Source: an uncultured Lachnospiraceae bacterium (GTDB lineage Bacteria; Bacillota; Clostridia; Lachnospirales; Lachnospiraceae). From it: a stretch of DNA of 11,445 bases. A program made the translations under genes and the position numbers. A model generated the notes under the pieces. It saw only the letters and a list, made by a program, of their open reading frames with translations. It was not told where the DNA came from and did not search any database. Location: the NCBI GenBank assembly GCA_902803305.1, contig CADCPL010000295.1, forward strand, positions 1-11,445. Direction: 5' to 3'. Below, one piece after another: positions 1-4,231 of the stretch; position 1 is the first letter of the stretch, and each line of letters starts with the position of its first letter.

Positions 1-64
1 AAAAAAATGCAACTATGAATGCAACTTCGTAATGTTCTTCTATTTCAACGCACGCACAAGGTCT

Positions 65-78
65 ACTACCCCCGTCCC
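65..78. repeat. G/C-rich 14-bp repeat, copy A
   Basis: ACTACCCCCGTCCC occurs here and again, in the same orientation, at 1162-1175. This copy starts 9 bp past the end of the 76-aa gene, so the two copies bracket the three-gene cassette. On the minus strand it reads as a GGGACGGGGG core, which resembles dispersed REP-like motifs seen between genes in Clostridia (recollection, not a search). The remainder of 1-87 shows no gene; it holds only a short direct repeat AATGCAACT at 6-14 and 18-26. Confidence 0.55.
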
Positions 79-87
79 TCAGGGTTA

Positions 88-318
88 CTACACTTCCGCC
101 TGCACTATATGTCCAAAGTTAAGCTCATCCTGTAAAATCCCGTATACATATGCAGGACTCTCTCGATAAAGACCTGTCTCTAAATCCAATAATTTCTCGT
201 AGATTTCTGATTCATATATGGTATGCATGGCAGAGTCGTATTCTATACCCTTCGCTTCAGTAAGCATTTCAACAAGATCCTGCACCATATATTCAATCAT
301 CTGTTGTTCTTTAGCCAT
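88..318 (-). CDS. small hypothetical protein of DUF3791/DUF3990 cassette
   Basis: This 76-residue acidic, mostly helical-looking protein has no signal peptide or membrane segment. I do not recognise a named family. The most distinctive part is residues ~36-66, running through EKLLDLETGLYRESPAYVYG to LQDEL; similar small proteins are, from memory, often found beside DUF3990 genes. The ATG at 318 lies 3 nt after the DUF3990 stop codon and has a modest AGGTG ribosome binding site at 331-327, so it is the third gene of a tightly packed minus-strand operon. By position it could be an antitoxin, immunity or accessory factor for the DUF3990 protein, but nothing in the sequence proves this. No terminator is visible after it; a G-rich repeat follows 9 bp downstream. 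Confidence 0.75.
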   Translation of the reverse strand: MAKEQQMIEYMVQDLVEMLTEAKGIEYDSAMHTIYESEIYEKLLDLETGLYRESPAYVYGILQDELNFGHIVQAEV

Positions 319-321
319 AGA

Positions 322-825
322 TCATACACCTGTCTTTCTCAGCAGCTTGATTGCCTTTTGTGTGTGGAAAGAATACTGATTGGTGGTTTCCTTATAGATC
401 ATTCCGGTCAGCATGTTTTCAAAAGTGATCATGCCATTCTCATATTGCCTGAACAGAAGTGCCATATCATCATTTGCAATAGGGCCAATTACAATATCAT
501 ATTTATTATCGAAGTTGCATTCCGGATCAGAAAAATCCTCAAACGACTTATTCCTGTTATTTTGTACGAATCTTGCCCATTCCTCCGATGTCTGCGTCCC
601 AAAATCTTTTATGTTAAGGCCTTTCGTCTGCATAAAAGAATCATCCAGTTCATAGATATTAAGAACAGGTGATCCACCGTAGATTCTTGCTACTCTCCTT
701 GCCATCTTCTCGGCTTGATCCTTCATGACTGTAAGATAAAAGCCCTGTCCAAAGTCTTTATAGGGTCTGCACATGGCAAGATTAATCTCTTGAATGTCCG
801 TATTGCTTCCATGATACAGCAGCAT
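322..825 (-). CDS. DUF3990 protein, putative ADP-ribosyltransferase-like
   Basis: A 167-residue soluble protein matching what I recall of DUF3990. YHGS at residues 4-7 and DFGQGFYLT at 24-32 closely resemble the NAD-binding His motif and the GxGxY motif of PARP-like ADP-ribosyltransferases (H-Y-E class). Further conserved-looking blocks are EEWARFV (81-87), DIVIGPIANDDM (110-121) and NQYSFHT (149-155), the last being a possible site for the third E/Q residue. A transferase activity is inferred from motifs only. The start is set at ATG 825 rather than TTG 828: the ATG overlaps the upstream stop as TGATG, with GGAGG 6 nt before it. That ribosome binding site is formed by the Gly-Gly-Gly codons ending the DUF3791 gene, so the two are translationally coupled. 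The target and the neutralising partner are unknown. Confidence 0.8.
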   Translation of the reverse strand: MLLYHGSNTDIQEINLAMCRPYKDFGQGFYLTVMKDQAEKMARRVARIYGGSPVLNIYELDDSFMQTKGLNIKDFGTQTSEEWARFVQNNRNKSFEDFSDPECNFDNKYDIVIGPIANDDMALLFRQYENGMITFENMLTGMIYKETTNQYSFHTQKAIKLLRKTGV

Positions 826-1046
826 CAATAACCTCCCCCATTATTCCTGCATACCGTTGTCAGATCCTCGACTGCATCATCCAAACTCAGGGTATGCTCT
901 ACATCATAATGTTCCTTAATGAACTCTATACCCTTATGGTTATACAGATAAATGAACGCCTCTTTAGAAGCTATATTGAATTTATTAGCAAATTCATTTA
1001 CGCAAACTACTGTATAATTGATTTTCTTTTTTAATTCACTCATCAT
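825..1046 (-). CDS. DUF3791-like small protein
   Basis: A 73-residue protein, first gene of the cassette. The pattern VNEFANKF, KEAFIYLYNHKGIEFI, EHYDVEHTLSLDDAVEDL fits DUF3791, a small helical family of unknown function frequently found next to DUF3990 in Firmicutes (family knowledge from memory). There is no signal peptide or membrane segment. Two consecutive ATG codons (1046 and 1043) can start it, and neither has a ribosome binding site. Instead a perfect TATAAT ends 5 nt upstream, so the transcript probably begins at or within the start codon (leaderless). Its last codons, three glycines and a tyrosine, carry the GGAGG used by the next gene, and its TGA stop shares one base with the next ATG. 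By analogy with toxin-antitoxin layouts it could be an antitoxin for the DUF3990 protein; this is inference. Confidence 0.8.
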   Translation of the reverse strand: MMSELKKKINYTVVCVNEFANKFNIASKEAFIYLYNHKGIEFIKEHYDVEHTLSLDDAVEDLTTVCRNNGGGY

Positions 1047-1051
1047 CGGTT

Positions 1052-1081
1052 ATTATATCAGAAATCTGCCCTAACTAACAA
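1052..1081 (-). promoter_or_regulatory. promoter of DUF3791/DUF3990 cassette, leaderless
   Basis: On the minus strand, TTGTTA (1081-1076), an 18-bp spacer and a perfect TATAAT (1057-1052). The expected transcription start is at about 1046-1044, which coincides with the tandem ATG codons of the first gene. The -35 element overlaps one arm of the inverted repeat at 1079-1111, which could therefore be an operator. Confidence 0.6.
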
Positions 1082-1111
1082 CACCCCGGTACATGATGTA
1101 CTGAGGTGTTG
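1079..1111. repeat. 15-bp inverted repeat / hairpin
   Basis: The arms 1079-1093 and 1097-1111 pair over 15 positions with one C/A mismatch and one G-T wobble around a 3-nt loop. The outer arm is CAACACC/GGTGTTG and the inner arm GGTACA/TGTAC. Neither side has a good T-tract, so it is a poor terminator. It abuts the -35 box of the cassette promoter, so an operator is possible; a decayed terminator of a former upstream gene is the alternative. Confidence 0.6.
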
Positions 1112-1161
1112 AGATGATCTTTATTTCCTTACCTATATAACCAAAATCAAGTAAATGAACC

Positions 1162-1175
1162 ACTACCCCCGTCCC
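1162..1175. repeat. G/C-rich 14-bp repeat, copy B
   Basis: Same ACTACCCCCGTCCC as at 65-78, same orientation. On the minus strand this copy is enclosed by GACCA and TGGTT, which can pair to leave the G-rich core in a loop, as in REP-like palindromic elements. It separates the cassette from the GntR operon. The rest of 1112-1212 shows nothing else I can identify. Confidence 0.5.
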
Positions 1176-1212
1176 CTATGGTCCTCTTTACAAATCAATT
1201 TTATTATGTTAC

Positions 1213-1232
1213 TGTACTAGTGTTCTAATACA
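1213..1232 (+). promoter_or_regulatory. putative GntR/YtrA operator
   Basis: An imperfect palindrome with arms TGTAcTAG (1213-1220) and CTAaTACA (1225-1232), 7 of 8 positions paired, spacer TGTT. A second overlapping perfect inverted repeat is TAGTGT/ACACTA (1218-1223 and 1230-1235). It lies 46 bp before the GntR start codon. YtrA-type repressors are known to bind such TA-rich palindromes and to repress their own operon, so autoregulation is likely. No convincing -35/-10 pair could be fixed, although TACACT at 1229-1234 is a possible -10 inside the operator. Confidence 0.6.
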
Positions 1233-1277
1233 CTATTTCGATAACACAGTTTATCAATCACGGAAAGGAGAACGACA

Positions 1278-1634
1278 ATGTCATGGAACCTAAACAGTGA
1301 CCGCCCTATTTTCATTCAGATAATGGAACATATCGAATATGACATTGTATCCGGCGCATTACCTCCCGGTGCCAAGGTACCAAGCGTAAGGGAGCTGGCA
1401 ACTGAGGCTTCGGTGAATCCGAATACAATGCAAAGAGCTCTTAGTGAAATGGAGAGACAGGGACTGATGCGAACAGAACGCACGAGCGGCCGTTATGTAA
1501 CGGATGACGAAAAAGCGATCGCATCGCTCAAGCAAAACCTGGCCTCTGTTGGCGTCGACGGTTTTATCAAACAGATGAAGCGTCTGTGCCTTGATAAGGA
1601 TGAGGTACTGAAACTGATAAAAGATAATTATTAA
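1278..1634 (+). CDS. GntR-family transcriptional regulator, YtrA subfamily
   Basis: This 118-residue DNA-binding repressor has a winged helix-turn-helix at residues ~10-75, including PIFIQI near the start, PPGAKVPSVRELA (29-41), the recognition region VNPNTMQRAL (46-55), and the wing ending GRYV (71-74). The short helical C-terminal tail (~78-118) lacks the large effector domain of FadR/HutC types; that and the length are typical of the YtrA subfamily, whose members repress ABC transporter operons. A strong GGAAAGGAG lies 7 nt before the ATG. The gene heads a three-gene operon and is followed after 9 nt by the ABC ATPase. It probably binds the palindrome at 1213-1232 and is relieved by cell-envelope stress or a small molecule; the inducer cannot be told from sequence. 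Confidence 0.93.
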   Translation: MSWNLNSDRPIFIQIMEHIEYDIVSGALPPGAKVPSVRELATEASVNPNTMQRALSEMERQGLMRTERTSGRYVTDDEKAIASLKQNLASVGVDGFIKQMKRLCLDKDEVLKLIKDNY

Positions 1635-1643
1635 GGAGGAATC

Positions 1644-2342
1644 ATGAGTTCATTATTAGAGGTAAGTTCTCTTACCAAAAAATACGGAAACGTGACCGCG
1701 CTTAACGATCTGAACTTTAAGCTTGAGAGCGGACATATCATAGGGCTCCTCGGACCAAACGGGAGTGGAAAGACAACACTGATCAAGATAATCTGCGGAC
1801 TGCTGCAGCCGACAGCCGGAAGTGTTACGGTAAACGGCAATCCTGTCGGTGTCGAGAGCAAAAAGGTCATATCCTATCTTCCCGATACAACCTATCTTGG
1901 TAAGACCGCGTCGGTGAAAGAGACTATAGACTATTTTTGTGATTTTTACGAGGATTTTGATGCAGATCGTGCGTACGATATGCTGGGCAAGCTCGGTATC
2001 AATCCGAACTCGCGTCTTCGTACACTTTCAAAAGGAACGAAGGAAAAGGTTCAGCTGATCCTTGTCATGAGCCGCAGAGCAGATCTGTATATACTTGATG
2101 AGCCGATAGCCGGTGTTGATCCTGCTGCAAGAGACTATATCCTAAACACTATCATCACCAATTATGACGAGAATGCTTCCATCCTCATCTCCACACACCT
2201 TATATCAGATATCGAGAATATCCTTGATGAAGTGATCTTCTTAAAGCAGGGAAACATCGTCCGATTCTGCGGTGTGGATGAGATCAGGAGCGATGAAGGC
2301 AAATCGGTAGACGCTTTGTTCAGGGAGGTGTTCAGATGTTAG
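1644..2342 (+). CDS. ABC transporter ATP-binding protein
   Basis: A 232-residue cytoplasmic ATPase of an ABC-2-type exporter. It shows Walker A GPNGSGKT (37-44), an ABC signature in the form LSKGT (128-132), Walker B LYILDEP (148-154), D-loop GVDP (157-160) and switch histidine H185. The Q-loop region reads SYLPDTTYL (77-85), with Asp where Gln is usual; related YtrB/BcrA-like ATPases often vary here. GGAGGA directly precedes the start. The 3' end overlaps the permease gene by 7 bp. With one ATPase and one six-helix permease, the functional unit is probably a dimer of each. The substrate is unknown; related operons serve antimicrobial peptide resistance or lipid-linked processes. Confidence 0.93.
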   Translation: MSSLLEVSSLTKKYGNVTALNDLNFKLESGHIIGLLGPNGSGKTTLIKIICGLLQPTAGSVTVNGNPVGVESKKVISYLPDTTYLGKTASVKETIDYFCDFYEDFDADRAYDMLGKLGINPNSRLRTLSKGTKEKVQLILVMSRRADLYILDEPIAGVDPAARDYILNTIITNYDENASILISTHLISDIENILDEVIFLKQGNIVRFCGVDEIRSDEGKSVDALFREVFRC

Positions 2343-3151
2343 GAAAATTAATAAAACACGATTTTATCGCTACCTGGAAGGTACCTGTAGCTTTGGATGC
2401 GGTGCTGATCGTATTGGGTATACTTACTGCAATTGTGATACAGACTGTTCCGCATGTTGAAGATTCGCTTGGAATGAGTCTCTTTATGTTTTCGTTTGTC
2501 GGACTCTTTTACGTCGGCATCATCGCCGCCAATGTAGTGACAATTATATATCTGGTAATACGCTATTACAGAAATCTGTATACCTCCGAGGGATATCTTA
2601 CATTTACTCTGCCTGTGAAGACGGATATGATAATCCACTCAAAGGTCATAACCGGATCTGTGTGGCTGTTTCTTTCATACCTTAGTACCTTCATATCCAT
2701 TGTCATTGCCGGTATCGGTTTCTTCAAAACCACCGATGTATCAGTGGAAGAGATCAAAGCGGGATTTATGGAAATGTATAATATCCTGGGTTTTGCGGAA
2801 ACCGGCTTTACAGCTATCATGGTGATCACGATGCTTATCACGCCGATCGCAGGGATACTGTACATGTATTTTAGCGTCAGCTTAGGACAGCTCTGGCAAA
2901 ACCATAAGGTTCTCGGTTCGGTCCTGTGCATTATAGGTTTATATATCTTAAACCAGCTGCTGTCGCAATTTGCTTTCCTCGGCTCGGGATTTTTCCAGCT
3001 GATGGGAGCACCCGGTGTTGATATTGATACATCTTTCGGTCGTATTTACAGAAATATGATGCTGATAATATGCATTTTAACGCTGGCGCAGTCTGCCGTA
3101 TATTATGTGTTAACCCTTTTCATAAACCGTAAGAAGATCAACCTTGATTGA
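2336..3151 (+). CDS. ABC-2 type transporter permease
   Basis: A 271-residue integral membrane protein with about six hydrophobic segments (roughly residues 17-37, 49-76, 105-128, 157-178, 190-212 and 240-262). The cytoplasmic motif between helices 2 and 3, YRNLYTSEGYLTFTLPVK (residues ~78-95), is characteristic of a permease group common in Lachnospiraceae next to YtrA-type regulators. The start at 2336 lies inside the end of the ATPase gene, with GGGAGGTG 5 nt upstream, indicating translational coupling. It should pair with the preceding ATPase to form an exporter or envelope-stress transporter. No substrate can be assigned. A strong terminator follows 11 nt after the stop codon. Confidence 0.9.
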   Translation: MLGKLIKHDFIATWKVPVALDAVLIVLGILTAIVIQTVPHVEDSLGMSLFMFSFVGLFYVGIIAANVVTIIYLVIRYYRNLYTSEGYLTFTLPVKTDMIIHSKVITGSVWLFLSYLSTFISIVIAGIGFFKTTDVSVEEIKAGFMEMYNILGFAETGFTAIMVITMLITPIAGILYMYFSVSLGQLWQNHKVLGSVLCIIGLYILNQLLSQFAFLGSGFFQLMGAPGVDIDTSFGRIYRNMMLIICILTLAQSAVYYVLTLFINRKKINLD

Positions 3152-3162
3152 TCATTGAAGTG

Positions 3163-3206
3163 AACCCCTTTTGTTAGACAAAATCTAACGAAAGGGGTTT
3201 TGTTTG
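3163..3206 (+). terminator. Rho-independent terminator of GntR/ABC operon
   Basis: A 16-bp stem (3163-3178 with 3184-3199, one G-T wobble) with outer arms AACCCCTTT/AAAGGGGTT, a 5-nt CAAAA loop and the T-rich tail TTTTGTTT. It follows the permease stop codon directly. Confidence 0.92.
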
Positions 3207-3220
3207 AGAAAGTATGCTTA

Positions 3221-3240
3221 GGTCACAATAGGTCACAATA
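3221..3240. repeat. perfect tandem duplication, 2 x 10 bp
   Basis: GGTCACAATA is repeated twice head to tail with no gap, filling the space between the plus-strand operon terminator and the minus-strand tRNA terminator. It has no obvious function and may be a slippage product or a small protein-binding site. Confidence 0.85.
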
Positions 3241-3275
3241 AAAATTATCCCCGAAAACCTTTTGTTTTCGGGGAT
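3238..3275 (-). terminator. Rho-independent terminator of tRNA unit
   Basis: On the minus strand an 11-bp stem (3275-3265 with 3257-3247; ATCCCCGAAAA/TTTTCGGGGAT) with a 7-nt loop is followed by AATTTTTATT. It begins 8 nt after tRNA-Gly and would also stop any read-through from the receiver gene upstream of the tRNAs. Confidence 0.9.
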
Positions 3276-3282
3276 CTGATAG

Positions 3283-3353
3283 AGCAGGTGATGGGAATCG
3301 AACCCACGTCACCAGCTTGGAAGGCTGGTGTTCTACCATTGAACCACACCTGC
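3283..3353 (-). tRNA. tRNA-Gly (anticodon TCC)
   Basis: A 71-nt cloverleaf. The acceptor stem GCAGGTG/CACCTGC is followed by discriminator T. D-arm GTTC/GAAC, anticodon stem CCAGC/GCTGG with loop CTTCCAA, and T-loop TTCGATT are all present. The 3' CCA is not encoded. It lies 4 nt downstream of tRNA-Phe in the same transcription unit. Confidence 0.97.
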
Positions 3354-3357
3354 AAAG

Positions 3358-3430
<73 letters not shown>

Positions 3431-3462
3431 GGATATATCAGAATTACGCGTCAGCAAAGGAC

Positions 3463-3491
3463 ATTATACACATTATTCGTTTTTTTTGCAA
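3463..3491 (-). promoter_or_regulatory. sigma-A promoter of tRNA unit
   Basis: Minus strand: TTGCAA (3491-3486), 17-bp spacer, perfect TATAAT (3468-3463). The predicted start near 3456 gives a leader of about 25 nt before tRNA-Phe. An A-tract of eight bases spans the end of the -35 box and the start of the spacer. It sits 11 bp after the receiver gene stop. Confidence 0.8.
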
Positions 3492-3501
3492 CATTTTTTT
3501 A

Positions 3502-4191
3502 TCACAAAACCCTTTTGATCGCGGAAACGATCTTTTCGATATTTATGGGTTTGCTGATATGCGCGTTCATGCCGACCTTCATGGCCTTCTGTATATCGTC
3601 GGGAAGGGCTTCCGCTGTCATCGCGATTATCGGGATGCTCTGAGCCTGGGGATGGCTGCTTGCGCGGATCGCATCGGTCGTCTCGTAGCCGTCCATTCCC
3701 GGCATGTTGATATCCATGAAGATCACGTCATACGTTCCGGTGATCGACCTTTCAAACATATCGATCGATTCCTGTCCGCTGTCGGCGACAGCAACGATCG
3801 CACCCTTTGATTCAAGCATCTCCTTTGCGATCATTTGGCTGACGGAACTGTCCTCAACCACAAGAACGCGGAGGTTGCTTAAGATGCTCACATCCTCACC
3901 GTCTGTGTTTTCGCCGTAAATAGCCGAATAATTGCCTGTTTCAAAGCATTCAAAGAAATGGTCTATCGTCTGCTGGAGCTCCTTTGCGGCATCACCCAGC
4001 ACATCAACATATGACAGGAGCGTATCCCTGTCGCAATCACCCTGGATGTTCTTCTTTGTTATCTCCGTGATCCCGCAGATCGTATTAAGCGGATTGCGGA
4101 TATTGTATGACAGTTCGGCGATGAACTTTCTCTGATCCTTATCGCCGTCCTTCCTGTTTTCCGTTTTCCTTTTACCAAGTCTTTCAAACAT
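3502..4191 (-). CDS. receiver protein with degenerate histidine-kinase dimerisation stub
   Basis: A 229-residue soluble protein. Residues ~20-85 look like the HisKA dimerisation domain of hybrid kinases, but the H-box reads FIAELSYNIRNPLN (23-36), with Tyr29 where the phosphorylated His belongs and Asn30 for the usual Glu. There is no HATPase catalytic domain. Residues ~107-229 form a complete receiver domain with acidic pair E113/D114, phospho-acceptor D160 in FMDINMP, T192 and K214. It cannot autophosphorylate; it probably receives phosphate from another kinase, or acts as a phosphate sink or dimerising adaptor. No output domain is present. The start ATG has GGGGGA 6 nt upstream. It lies 40 nt after the GH13 gene with no terminator or clear promoter between them, so the two are probably co-transcribed. 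It may be a remnant of a larger sensor. Confidence 0.85.
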   Translation of the reverse strand: MFERLGKRKTENRKDGDKDQRKFIAELSYNIRNPLNTICGITEITKKNIQGDCDRDTLLSYVDVLGDAAKELQQTIDHFFECFETGNYSAIYGENTDGEDVSILSNLRVLVVEDSSVSQMIAKEMLESKGAIVAVADSGQESIDMFERSITGTYDVIFMDINMPGMDGYETTDAIRASSHPQAQSIPIIAMTAEALPDDIQKAMKVGMNAHISKPINIEKIVSAIKRVL

Positions 4192-4231
4192 TACAAGTCC
4201 CCCGGACCTAATACCTGTATCTCAATCTGTT

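Noticed and set aside
6..26. Short direct repeat AATGCAACT at the window's left edge
   Set aside because: Two 9-bp copies in A-rich sequence with no third unit or partner feature; too little to call an array or attachment site.
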